Notes: a model not told the origin generated them from the letters alone. Positions 1-6,203 are shown, counted from the first letter of the stretch. The stretch: DNA of 7,704 nt from Parcubacteria group bacterium (GCA_003565105.1 PXDG01000007.1:1-7704); one strand, 5' to 3'. A program made the numbers and translations.

Positions 1-60
1 GTAACCCTACTATGTCATAGAACTATATCAGAATATAGCAATTTATAGATTGGCTTGTAT

Positions 61-393
61 ATGCGAAACAGTATCTCAAATTCCCATGGTGAGATAAAAA
101 TGGTCACTCACTCAATGTTCGTATGTTATGACATAATTGTATATAGTGTGATGGCCTGCTGTGTGTATGTCTTGATTCTGTATGATACATATCTATCTAT
201 TATATATACCCTGATTATCTTATACATATTGCCCGCTCTGATAGCTACATTGTCCATAAATTACCATTGTAAGGCGTCTTCTTGTCTATCCTATGTATTG
301 ATAACCCTGAATTGCTCAGCGTTGATGGTGTGCTGTGTGTTGCCTTGCGAACCCCTACCATTATTCTATAGGGTGTGTGTATGTATAAAATAA
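61..393 (+). CDS. Doubtful Cys-rich hydrophobic small protein
   Basis: This is an open frame of 110 codons from ATG 61 (a TTG at 55 extends it by two) to TAA at 391-393. No family is recognised. The middle (about residues 20-70) is strongly hydrophobic, with long Ile/Leu/Tyr/Val stretches that could make one to three membrane helices, and there are many Cys residues, including CC pairs and a C-terminal VCVCIK. Much of the Cys/Val content comes from TGTGTATGT-like low-complexity DNA, the kind that keeps a frame open by chance. The DNA here also lacks the purine-rich codon bias of the next gene. The TATATG context at 58-63 resembles the other starts in this window, which is weak support. It could be a real small membrane protein at the end of a preceding module, or simply non-coding DNA. 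Confidence 0.25.
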   Translation: MRNSISNSHGEIKMVTHSMFVCYDIIVYSVMACCVYVLILYDTYLSIIYTLIILYILPALIATLSINYHCKASSCLSYVLITLNCSALMVCCVLPCEPLPLFYRVCVCIK

Positions 394-446
394 TTTTGTG
401 TGTATATTCTATGTGTATATTTCCCCACTATATTCTATGTATATAT
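362..446 (+). repeat. TATTCTAT short direct repeats
   Basis: The octamer TATTCTAT occurs at 362-369, 405-412 and 431-438. The last two are part of a longer imperfect repeat, TATATTCTATGTGTATAT (403-420) and TATATTCTATGTATATAT (429-446), offset by 26 bases. A reverse-oriented relative, AGAATATA, lies at 30-37. The repeats sit in AT-rich DNA about 300-350 bases upstream of the small terminase gene, where phages often carry terminase-recognition or replication-related iterons. Function is not shown by the sequence, and low-complexity AT drift is a fair alternative. Confidence 0.4.
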
Positions 447-465
447 GCCTTTGATAGTAAGACCA

Positions 466-488
466 GGGGGGTATAGGGGGTGGGGGGG
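466..488 (+). other. G-tract cluster, possible G-quadruplex
   Basis: Three G runs of 6, 5 and 7 bases (466-471, 476-480, 482-488) are separated only by TATA and a single T. The last run can be split into two GGG tracts, giving the four tracts needed for an intramolecular G-quadruplex with short loops. Such runs are outstanding in this AT-rich window. The position, just under 300 bases before the small terminase, fits a packaging-site element, but no cut site can be read from the sequence. Confidence 0.5.
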
Positions 489-512
489 TCGAGATAATCT
501 AGATTACCACCC
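478..512. repeat. Inverted repeat with perfect 12-bp palindrome
   Basis: TAATCTAGATTA at 495-506 is a perfect palindrome. Directly after it, CCACCC (507-512) is the reverse complement of GGGTGG at 478-483. The DNA can therefore fold as a larger, asymmetrically bulged hairpin that uses the G tracts, in competition with a G-quadruplex. It may be a protein-binding site, for example for terminase or a repressor. The sequence alone does not decide. Confidence 0.45.
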
Positions 513-595
513 ACGAATTTTTACTTTTTTCAACTGATAGTTTTACAAAGACACATCAAATTTTCAATTTTCAAAAGTGCACACATATAAACAGA

Positions 596-623
596 TAGAC
601 AAAGGGAGGCGATATGATATAAT
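596..623 (+). promoter_or_regulatory. Sigma70-type promoter with extended -10
   Basis: A -35 box TAGACA (596-601, five of six matches to TTGACA) is separated by 16 bases from a perfect -10 box TATAAT (618-623). The -10 is preceded by TGA (615-617), which satisfies the extended -10 TGN motif. Transcription would start near 629-631, exactly at the 5' base of the first helix of the RNA described next. This is the best promoter seen in the window. Confidence 0.75.
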
Positions 624-629
624 GTACAT

Positions 630-724
630 ATCCACAACGAATACCTGAAAGATGGTATAGAACCTTGAGTGGATCAGCAACCAACTTAGCAGAGACAGAG
701 TTATCGAAATAAGGCTCTGTTTTT
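630..724 (+). ncRNA. Candidate structured small RNA, about 95 nt
   Basis: A small transcription unit has a strong promoter at its 5' end and an intrinsic terminator at its 3' end. Between them the RNA can form an outer helix, ATCCAC (630-635) with GTGGAT (669-674). This encloses a hairpin ATACC (641-645)/GGTAT (654-658) with an 8-base loop. A single-stranded linker (675-694) leads to the terminator hairpin. No open frame longer than a few codons is present, so it is probably not a peptide gene. It resembles no RNA family that I can name. Its position directly before the terminase genes is reminiscent of phi29-type packaging RNA, but fold and length do not obviously match that RNA, and phages of this type with a TerS/TerL pair do not need one. 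Alternatives are an antisense or regulatory RNA, or a terminated leader controlling late transcription. Confidence 0.6.
695..724 (+). terminator. Rho-independent terminator of the small RNA
   Basis: The stem ACAGAG (695-700) pairs with CTCTGT (715-720) and is continued by TTAT (701-704)/ATAA (709-712) closed by a CGAA tetraloop, with a GG bulge at 713-714. A T run (720-724, then TTTT at 726-729) follows. A second CAGAG at 690-694 can pair with the same CTCTG, giving a six-base register alternative that might modulate termination. Confidence 0.7.
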
Positions 725-730
725 GTTTTA

Positions 731-739
731 TGGTATACT
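731..739 (+). promoter_or_regulatory. Possible extended -10 promoter for late operon
   Basis: TGG followed by TATACT (734-739) matches an extended -10 element with five of six -10 bases. It lies right after the small-RNA terminator and 24 bases before the small terminase start. No clear -35 box is found at 16-18 bases upstream. Extended -10 promoters can do without one, or a phage activator may substitute. If real, it would re-start transcription for the whole downstream gene block. Confidence 0.4.
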
Positions 740-763
740 AGAATAAATTAAAGCATTAAAAAT

Positions 764-1393
764 ATGAGGAATATTAGTAAGAAGAGTGAGAAGGCGTTAA
801 ACGATTTGTATATAGAGTCAACGAGAGTAGAGAATGGAGAGGGTGGGGAGGTGATAACGAGTGAGGTGAAGTATAATATAATGGTAGAGGTGGCGAAGCA
901 TTATATGAAGAGTACGAGTATGGCATATTTGCATATTGATATGGCTGTATTTGCATATTTGGTAGAGGTAGATAGTAAGGTAAGGAATTGGGAGAAGTAT
1001 ATTGAGGAGTATTATAGTTTAGAGGCATTTGATCGGTTCAGGTTGGGGTATGTGGGGAGAGTCTTGAAGAGTGATCAGGTGTTTTTGGGTATGGTGGCAG
1101 AGAAGGGTGTAATGAGTGAGTTAGAGGCTGATATTGCTATAACGAATATAGTGAGGAATCAGGATGTAGATGTAAATGTGAGATTGAAGGCATTGAGTGA
1201 GTTTAATAAGATAAAGGGACGGGCTCATAAAGGAAAGAGGAGGGCTGAGGAGGGATTAATTAAGGAATTAGAGGCATTTGATAGTAGTGGGGGTATCTTA
1301 GCTATTGAGACAGATATAGACTATGATACGGCGATACGTATTTATAAGGCGAAGGAGAAGAGAGAGCAGAGAGAGAAAGAAAAGGAGAACTAG
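764..1393 (+). CDS. terS: Probable terminase small subunit
   Basis: This 209-residue protein lies upstream of the large terminase, the usual place of the small subunit that recognises packaging-site DNA and recruits TerL. It is predicted mainly helical. The segment around residues 135-152 (DVDVNVRLKALSEFNKIKGR) resembles the C-terminal helix of several TerS families, in which an RLKAL-type stretch precedes a Gly. The C-terminus (about 194-209) is highly charged and repetitive (KAKEKREQREKEKEN), suited to contact DNA or TerL. No helix-turn-helix is obvious, so the DNA-binding region is not assigned. ATG 764 is preceded by AAAAAT without a Shine-Dalgarno sequence. The + strand of this gene is extraordinarily poor in C, with none from 955 to 1025. 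Function is inferred mostly from context. Confidence 0.6.
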   Translation: MRNISKKSEKALNDLYIESTRVENGEGGEVITSEVKYNIMVEVAKHYMKSTSMAYLHIDMAVFAYLVEVDSKVRNWEKYIEEYYSLEAFDRFRLGYVGRVLKSDQVFLGMVAEKGVMSELEADIAITNIVRNQDVDVNVRLKALSEFNKIKGRAHKGKRRAEEGLIKELEAFDSSGGILAIETDIDYDTAIRIYKAKEKREQREKEKEN

Positions 1394-1404
1394 AAATATA
1401 GTAT

Positions 1405-1551
1405 ATGGATTACCGAGAGATACGGAATGAAATGAAGAGGAATAGGAAGATCATATATCTCTTGAAGGTAATGGATGTTTTAGAATTTAAGATGAGAGTC
1501 GTACAATTCTTTTTAGAAGAACTAAAAGAGAAGAAATATGGAGATAAGTGA
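1405..1551 (+). CDS. Small charged 48-residue protein between terminases
   Basis: An open frame of 48 codons plus TGA (1549-1551) fills the otherwise empty space between the small and large terminase genes and overlaps the large terminase start by 14 bases in another frame. The product begins MDYREIRNEMKRNRK and ends KEKKYGDK. It is rich in Lys, Arg and Glu, with a hydrophobic central stretch (IIYLLKVMDVLEF), and looks like a single amphipathic helix or a small coiled coil. The start context TATATG is like that of its neighbours. An AAGGAG lies at 1382-1387, but 17 bases from the ATG is too far for normal use. No family is recognised. It may be a small DNA- or terminase-associated protein, or a translational coupler for the large terminase. 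Confidence 0.55.
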   Translation: MDYREIRNEMKRNRKIIYLLKVMDVLEFKMRVVQFFLEELKEKKYGDK

Positions 1552-2974
1552 GAAAACGGTAACAATACCATTTGGAAATGGGTTTGTTCCGAGAGATTAT
1601 CAGTGGAAGGTATGGCAGGCGAGGGGAAGAGGTGCGAGGTTTATTTTGAAGTGTTGGCCACGTCGAGCGGGTAAAGATTTAGATGCTTGGAATATGTTGA
1701 TAGCTGAGTCTCAGAAGAGGGTAGGTCAGTATTGGTATTGTTTTCCTACTGGTGCGTTGGGTAGGAAGATTTTGTGGGAAGGATTTGATAATGCAGGGAA
1801 ACCATTTTTAGACTATATACCGAAGAGTGAAGTAGTCTCAAAGAATAGTACTGAGATGAAGATTAAGATGAGGAATGGGAGTATTATTATTGTGACTGGG
1901 GTGGATCTTATTGATAAAAGTGCGGTTGGAACGAATGGTATTGGGTATGTGTTTAGTGAGTACAGTCTTATGAACCCTCAAGCGTGGAAGTTTATTAACC
2001 CGATTGTGTCTATGAATGGTGGGTTTGCGATCTTTACGTATACCCCTCGTGGTAAGAATCACGGGTGGACATTATTGAAGACATTTAAGGAGTTAGCGAA
2101 GAGTAACCCTGAATATTATGTGAGTCATTTAACTGCGAATGATATTGCAAAAAGTAACCCTGAAATATATCCAAAGAGCTTTTTGCGAAGTAAAAGAAAA
2201 GAGATTGCGATGGAAAATAAGGGTGATGATAGCTTGTTTTTTCAAGAGTATCATACGAACTTTGATGTAGCGGTCTCTGAGGCTATCTATGGGAATCAGT
2301 TGAAAATATTGGAAGATCAGAATCGGTATAAGTCTCTTTCTGGTATTATGACAGATAATACTATCGTGGCTATGGATATTGGTCGGTCAGATAAGTTTGT
2401 GGCTACCTTCTACCAGATTCGACAGGGTAAGATACTGCTGATAGATATGTTTGCTGAGTCTTTTGGTGATCCAGAGAGACACGCTAAGATGATAGCCAGT
2501 AAAGGGTATAATTTGAAGCATATTGTGTTTCCTCACGATGCTAAACATAAGAAATATGGCTCAACTACGGTAGTGAGTCTGTTTCGTAAATATCTCCCTC
2601 CTCACTTGAATAGTACGATAGAAGTTAATCCAAAGATTAGTAAGATATGGGTTGGTATCGATATTGTGAAAGATAACTTTCCGTACTTGTGTATTGATAA
2701 GCATAATTGCTCTGAGATGATGGATCAATTAAAGCAATATCGGAAGAAATATAATAAGAGTACGGGTACGTTTGGTGACGAACCAGAACATAAAGAACCT
2801 TCCCACTATGCCGATAGTTTGCGAGAAGGTATGAGATTTATTGCCAGTCGGTACGGTCACTTGTTAAATACGGACGATGTAGTATATAATGAAAAGAAAA
2901 CGAAGGTAGTTGATGACTCAATGAGAAAAATATACAAAGAACGATTAAATACACTAAGACTCCAAATAAAATAA
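1538..2974 (+). CDS. terL: Terminase large subunit (ATPase and nuclease)
   Basis: This 478-residue motor protein pumps DNA into the prohead and cuts the concatemer. The N-terminal ATPase domain has an Arg-rich Walker A, WPRRAGKD (residues 40-47). Its Walker B strand ends in GYVFSE, giving the catalytic Glu at 141 with Ser in place of the usual Asp. A coupling-type motif FTYTPRGKNHGW lies at 166-177. The C-terminal RNase H-like nuclease shows the three expected acidic residues: Asp280 in AMDIGRSD, Asp334 in FPHDAKHK, and Asp426 in HYADSLREG. Length and domain order are normal for the family. The repeat AKSNPE at 187-192 and 204-209 lies before the nuclease domain. ATG 1538 follows AAGAAAT. The stop overlaps the next ATG by one base (TAATG), so translation is probably coupled. 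C content on the + strand rises along the gene. Confidence 0.93.
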   Translation: MEISEKTVTIPFGNGFVPRDYQWKVWQARGRGARFILKCWPRRAGKDLDAWNMLIAESQKRVGQYWYCFPTGALGRKILWEGFDNAGKPFLDYIPKSEVVSKNSTEMKIKMRNGSIIIVTGVDLIDKSAVGTNGIGYVFSEYSLMNPQAWKFINPIVSMNGGFAIFTYTPRGKNHGWTLLKTFKELAKSNPEYYVSHLTANDIAKSNPEIYPKSFLRSKRKEIAMENKGDDSLFFQEYHTNFDVAVSEAIYGNQLKILEDQNRYKSLSGIMTDNTIVAMDIGRSDKFVATFYQIRQGKILLIDMFAESFGDPERHAKMIASKGYNLKHIVFPHDAKHKKYGSTTVVSLFRKYLPPHLNSTIEVNPKISKIWVGIDIVKDNFPYLCIDKHNCSEMMDQLKQYRKKYNKSTGTFGDEPEHKEPSHYADSLREGMRFIASRYGHLLNTDDVVYNEKKTKVVDDSMRKIYKERLNTLRLQIK

Positions 2975-3162
2975 TGAAAGAAGACCAAGAAGTAATAAAT
3001 GCCGAGTTATACCTGATAGTACCCATCTCTATGGCTAGTATTGTCTCTATTGGTATTACAATGCCTTTTATGCGTGCTGCATATGCTTTTATTGGTGGTG
3101 CGGTACTGATTATTCTTCTATCTAATTATCTATTTAAAATGCTTAAAAAACATAGAAAATGA
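2974..3162 (+). CDS. Two-helix small membrane protein
   Basis: This 62-residue protein has a short acidic N-terminus (MKEDQEVINAE), two predicted membrane helices (about 12-33 and 36-54) separated by a short turn with Arg34, and a basic tail (KMLKKHRK). The positive tail suggests both ends face the cytoplasm. It starts inside the stop codon of the large terminase (TAATG) and ends in an ATGA overlap with the portal gene, so all three are probably translated as a unit. Size and topology are compatible with a class II holin, but a holin normally sits beside an endolysin, and none is recognised next to it. No family is assigned. The continuity with both flanking genes makes it very likely to be a real gene. 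Confidence 0.75.
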   Translation: MKEDQEVINAELYLIVPISMASIVSIGITMPFMRAAYAFIGGAVLIILLSNYLFKMLKKHRK

Positions 3163-5117
3163 GTAAAGATCACCAAGACACCTACCGACCTGAGATTGTA
3201 TTATCCTCTGAGGAGAAAGAAATACTCAAGAAGGTATCTCAAGCCTACCGAAACGGGGTAAACACCTTAGAGACGGGATATCCGCTTCTCAAAGGGTTGA
3301 CTCCTATGGAGTTTGCCGAGAGAGGAAGAGCTCAATTTTTAGGTATTGAATTACCTCAACTTTCTATCTTGTCTCCTGATGTCTATATCCACTTTCTAAA
3401 CTTTACCAAAACAAATATTCGGCAGTTATTGGCTACCTTTGCCTCTCAAGGGGTAAAGACTCACGTCTCTGCTCATAATCTCAATAAGAAGTTCTACTCT
3501 CAGAGAATGTCCCGTATTGGTCAAGCTATCTTTGAGTATTGGCTCAATAAACGAGATAATGGGGTAAATGACAGTGATAAGTTCCTTGACAGTGCAATGG
3601 AAGCGACGGTGACTGGTACGTGTTTTGAATTTAATGGCTTCTCTATCCGTCAAAAGAAAAAGAGAAAATTAAAGTCACATAACCTAGAAACAGGTGAAAG
3701 TGAATGGGAAGAGGACGTGGTCATTGAACATATGGGTATAGATAGCCAAATTGTGGCCATTGAAGACCTTTTAATACCAAACCCCTTCCTTCCTATCCAA
3801 GACCAGCCATATATCGTGTGGAGGCGTGTTATTGACGTTGCGACCTTTGAGACTATGTACTCCAATAATCCAAAGATGAAACAGGTCGAGGGTGGGAAAT
3901 ATTTTGAATATCCCGACCGAGAAATATTCTTTAATGTACCTCGTGACTTAGATATCCGAGAAGTTGAACTGGTAACCTACTTTGATAAATTTAATAACGT
4001 TCAGATTGTGGTAGCTAACGGGGTGATAATGGAGAATAGCGTGATTCCTTTTGAACACGGTGACTATCCATTTACCCGTAAAGTATTTTCTGAATTGTCT
4101 GGTAAATTCTTTATGTATGGGGATAACTTCCCAAACCTTATTGGTGGTGAACAAGGGTTGATTAACTACTTGTGGACACTGATGTCTCACCAGCAAAAGT
4201 GGGGTTCTACTCCTTTTATTGTGTCTCGTGACGGTAATGTTGGGGTAGATCAAGAAAGTATGGAGGCTATGACAGTTATGAAGGTGAATGAGTTAGATGA
4301 TTTTCGAGTTGAAAAGACTCCTTCTGTTGATGGGGGTGCTATATCTATGATTGGCAAGCTCCAAGAGTTTATTAGAGACTTCTCTGGTAACCTATCTGGT
4401 GGGTCTGACTTGTTTACCCCTTCTGGTGGTAAAGTGCAGGCTACACAGCTTATGATGGCTCAAGAACAGGCTCAAAAGTCTGCTGGGTTCTCTATGTATT
4501 ATATCCAGAGAGGTGAACTCCAAAAGAAAATACAACAGTTCCATAACTGTAAACAGTTTACTTCACTGCCAAATATGTATGCCATAAGTGGGGAAAACTC
4601 TCTTACTGATATCTATGACTTTAAGTTTGATACCATTGCCGTAGATAATGTACAGCTTGAACGTACGAAACGAGGTCGTATGATCGTCCAAATGGTCGAT
4701 GAGTCTTCTGATGGGTTTGATCCAGATACGATATCTCAAGAATTACAGATTTTGAAAGAAGCTGAGTATGAGAATGGGGCTAAAAACGTTGATGCCGTAG
4801 CAGTTGACGTAAAACAGTTAAGTCGTGTTGAATGGACGATTACTGTTGAGGAATTATCTACCCATTTACAGAATCAGGCCATTGAGATTGAAAAGAGAGA
4901 GCTTGCGTGGCAAAAGTCTCTAGAAGCAACTCAGATGGGTATCCCAATTAACCTACAAAGTGTCTTTGAGTGGAAAATGCAACCATATGATATTGATGAT
5001 GATATTATGTTTGGTCAAACAGAGCAAATGGGTGTACAATTACCTCAAGAGATGGGTACGAACGAAGGGCAGGGAGCTCCTTTAGCCCAAGCAATACAAG
5101 ATCCTAATATAGCCTAA
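3159..5117 (+). CDS. Portal protein
   Basis: This 652-residue protein directly follows the terminase block, where the portal (dodecameric head-vertex channel, terminase docking site and connector to the tail) is expected. It is long, in the range of P22-like portals rather than the shorter HK97 type. Portal-like features include the region around 297-350, with PFEHGDYPFTRKVF followed by a helical stretch with GDNFPNLIGGEQG. Then comes DFSGNLSGGSDLF (407-419) and the helical AT-Q segment QATQLMMAQEQAQKSAG (427-443), which resembles the SATE-type long helix after the wing and stem of many portals. A Lys/Arg-rich loop lies at 165-172. The C-terminal 30 residues are Gln-, Glu- and Pro-rich and probably disordered. 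It overlaps the upstream membrane-protein gene by four bases (ATGA). Codon and base use are balanced here, unlike the terminase genes. Confidence 0.85.
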   Translation: MSKDHQDTYRPEIVLSSEEKEILKKVSQAYRNGVNTLETGYPLLKGLTPMEFAERGRAQFLGIELPQLSILSPDVYIHFLNFTKTNIRQLLATFASQGVKTHVSAHNLNKKFYSQRMSRIGQAIFEYWLNKRDNGVNDSDKFLDSAMEATVTGTCFEFNGFSIRQKKKRKLKSHNLETGESEWEEDVVIEHMGIDSQIVAIEDLLIPNPFLPIQDQPYIVWRRVIDVATFETMYSNNPKMKQVEGGKYFEYPDREIFFNVPRDLDIREVELVTYFDKFNNVQIVVANGVIMENSVIPFEHGDYPFTRKVFSELSGKFFMYGDNFPNLIGGEQGLINYLWTLMSHQQKWGSTPFIVSRDGNVGVDQESMEAMTVMKVNELDDFRVEKTPSVDGGAISMIGKLQEFIRDFSGNLSGGSDLFTPSGGKVQATQLMMAQEQAQKSAGFSMYYIQRGELQKKIQQFHNCKQFTSLPNMYAISGENSLTDIYDFKFDTIAVDNVQLERTKRGRMIVQMVDESSDGFDPDTISQELQILKEAEYENGAKNVDAVAVDVKQLSRVEWTITVEELSTHLQNQAIEIEKRELAWQKSLEATQMGIPINLQSVFEWKMQPYDIDDDIMFGQTEQMGVQLPQEMGTNEGQGAPLAQAIQDPNIA

Positions 5118-5127
5118 TAATAAATAT

Positions 5128-5457
5128 ATGTCATTTCAATCAAAAAGTGGTAGAAAAGCTCAATCTCTTACCAATCTTGCACCGTCAGTTACGGTTAGTC
5201 GCTATTCAAACGACGCACTCGGTACTTCTAAAGTAACCCTGAATCTATTTGCCACTGCTGGACAAGATAGGATACTAAACGTTATCGTAAAAGGTGATGA
5301 TGTCATCGTGTCGTATGGAGATGTAACTCCAAGTAATGCCAATATGGATTACTGGTTGACTGATGGTTTTAATGGCCATATTCCAGTAGACGCTTCGGTA
5401 AATCAAATTTCTATTATTTCAACTGGGTCAAGTTTTATTCGTATAATCGAGAAGTAG
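5128..5457 (+). CDS. Small beta-rich virion-type protein
   Basis: This 109-residue protein begins 11 bases after the portal stop, with an AAATATATG start and no Shine-Dalgarno sequence. It has no signal peptide or membrane segment. From residue 20 on it alternates short beta-prone strands rich in Val, Ile, Ser and Thr with Gly/Asp/Asn turns (ILNVIVKGDDVIVSYGD; QISIISTGSSFIRIIEK). This is typical of small beta-barrel or beta-sandwich head-decoration or connector proteins encoded among phage structural genes. No specific family is recognised, and the role as a minor virion component rests on position and predicted fold. The next gene begins one base after its TAG stop. Confidence 0.6.
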   Translation: MSFQSKSGRKAQSLTNLAPSVTVSRYSNDALGTSKVTLNLFATAGQDRILNVIVKGDDVIVSYGDVTPSNANMDYWLTDGFNGHIPVDASVNQISIISTGSSFIRIIEK

Positions 5458-5458
5458 T

Positions 5459-6202
5459 ATGGATTTATCTCTGCGTCTTAGGTTTAATCACAATACAGAA
5501 TCGGTAAGAAAGTTGTTAAACTCTAGTAATTTACATATTGATTTTTCAGATACCGATACGGTTGATGTAACAGGGAGTAATATTGATGAAGTTAGAGATA
5601 AATCTCGGGGTATAGTTTTTACGCCTAAGACGGGTGAAGCTCCTACAATCACTACATATAATGGGTTACAAATTGGAGACTTTACAGGAACACAACTCTT
5701 GGTCACAACTCTCGGCAACTCAGTTCTATACAATAATACAAAAGGATTCAGTGCCTTTGCAGTACGTAGAGTGGACAATACTAACTCTTTTCAGACCATC
5801 ATTGGTCAATACAGAACTACTGCTACAGCAGAGCGTATATGGCGATTGGAAGCAGATAGGGCTTTAGTACAATCAAACAAAGTAACTTTTAATGGGGATG
5901 AGGTAACCTTGCGGTCTGCCTATAATCTACAGACTGGCTGGGAGATTACAGGAATGGTCTGGAAGCCTGGCGAAGCGGTGGAATGCTACCGAGGAGAAGT
6001 GCTGATAGATACTGCGTCTTTACCTGTGACTAGTCTACCGACTGCCACAGTGGAGCAATTAGCCATTGGTGGTTCGAATGCTTCTGCTAGTACAGGAGCG
6101 ACCATTAATGGAGCTATAGCTGAAATTTTAGTGTTTGATAGAGCTTTGACTCAGTCCCAAGTTTCTACCCTCGTGAAATATTTACACGATAAGTGGTTTT
6201 AA
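5459..6202 (+). CDS. LamG/concanavalin-like lectin-fold protein
   Basis: This 247-residue protein has the sequence pattern of the LamG-type jelly roll (Laminin_G_3/concanavalin superfamily). There is an N-terminal segment LHIDFSDTDTVDV with DKSRGIVFTP (25-57), then NGLQIGDFTGTQLLV (68-82). The classic ending is IAEILVFDRALTQSQVSTL (220-238) followed by KYLHDKW. That ending, strand plus helix plus Lys-Trp, is highly characteristic. Such domains bind carbohydrate or polymers, and in phages they occur on fibres, spikes and decoration proteins. No fibre-forming coiled coil or virion-anchor domain is seen, so it probably is an attached surface or tail-associated factor. It starts one base after the preceding stop and ends one base before the next ATG. 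The following gene encodes a putative zinc hydrolase, so binder and enzyme may act together on the cell surface. Confidence 0.75.
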   Translation: MDLSLRLRFNHNTESVRKLLNSSNLHIDFSDTDTVDVTGSNIDEVRDKSRGIVFTPKTGEAPTITTYNGLQIGDFTGTQLLVTTLGNSVLYNNTKGFSAFAVRRVDNTNSFQTIIGQYRTTATAERIWRLEADRALVQSNKVTFNGDEVTLRSAYNLQTGWEITGMVWKPGEAVECYRGEVLIDTASLPVTSLPTATVEQLAIGGSNASASTGATINGAIAEILVFDRALTQSQVSTLVKYLHDKWF

Positions 6203-6203
6203 T

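Larger units (their letters stand above)
394..595. other. Non-coding region upstream of terminase genes
   Basis: No convincing gene is visible on either strand between the doubtful first ORF and the small RNA promoter. The stretch contains the TATATTCTATGT repeats, the long G tracts at 466-488, a perfect palindrome at 495-506, a T-rich run (516-530) and tandem TTTTCAA copies at 561-567 and 568-574, with another at 527-533. In phages with this gene order the packaging initiation site (cos or pac) commonly lies just upstream of or within the small terminase gene. That makes this region the best local candidate, by position only. Confidence 0.5.

Noticed and set aside
601..616. AAAGGGAGG followed by ATG as a gene start with Shine-Dalgarno
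   Set aside because: The frame from ATG 614 stops after two codons, and that from 622 after eight. The purines lie in the spacer of the promoter.
707..716. AAATAAGGCT, as found in the Cas9 tracrRNA of Streptococcus pyogenes
   Set aside because: Only ten bases match. There is no repeat/anti-repeat, no CRISPR array and no cas gene, and the bases belong to the terminator stem.
774..1028. Minus-strand open frame of 84 codons, rich in Pro, Tyr and Ser
   Set aside because: It is the mirror of the C-poor small terminase gene. Low C on + leaves few stop codons on the other strand, and the product is low-complexity.
1838..2062. Minus-strand open frame inside the large terminase
   Set aside because: It lies entirely within a gene with clear catalytic motifs, and its product has biased, His/Asn/Thr-rich composition.
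3948..4253. Minus-strand open frame of 101 codons inside the portal gene
   Set aside because: It is a shadow of the portal coding frame, with no recognisable domain and no supporting context.
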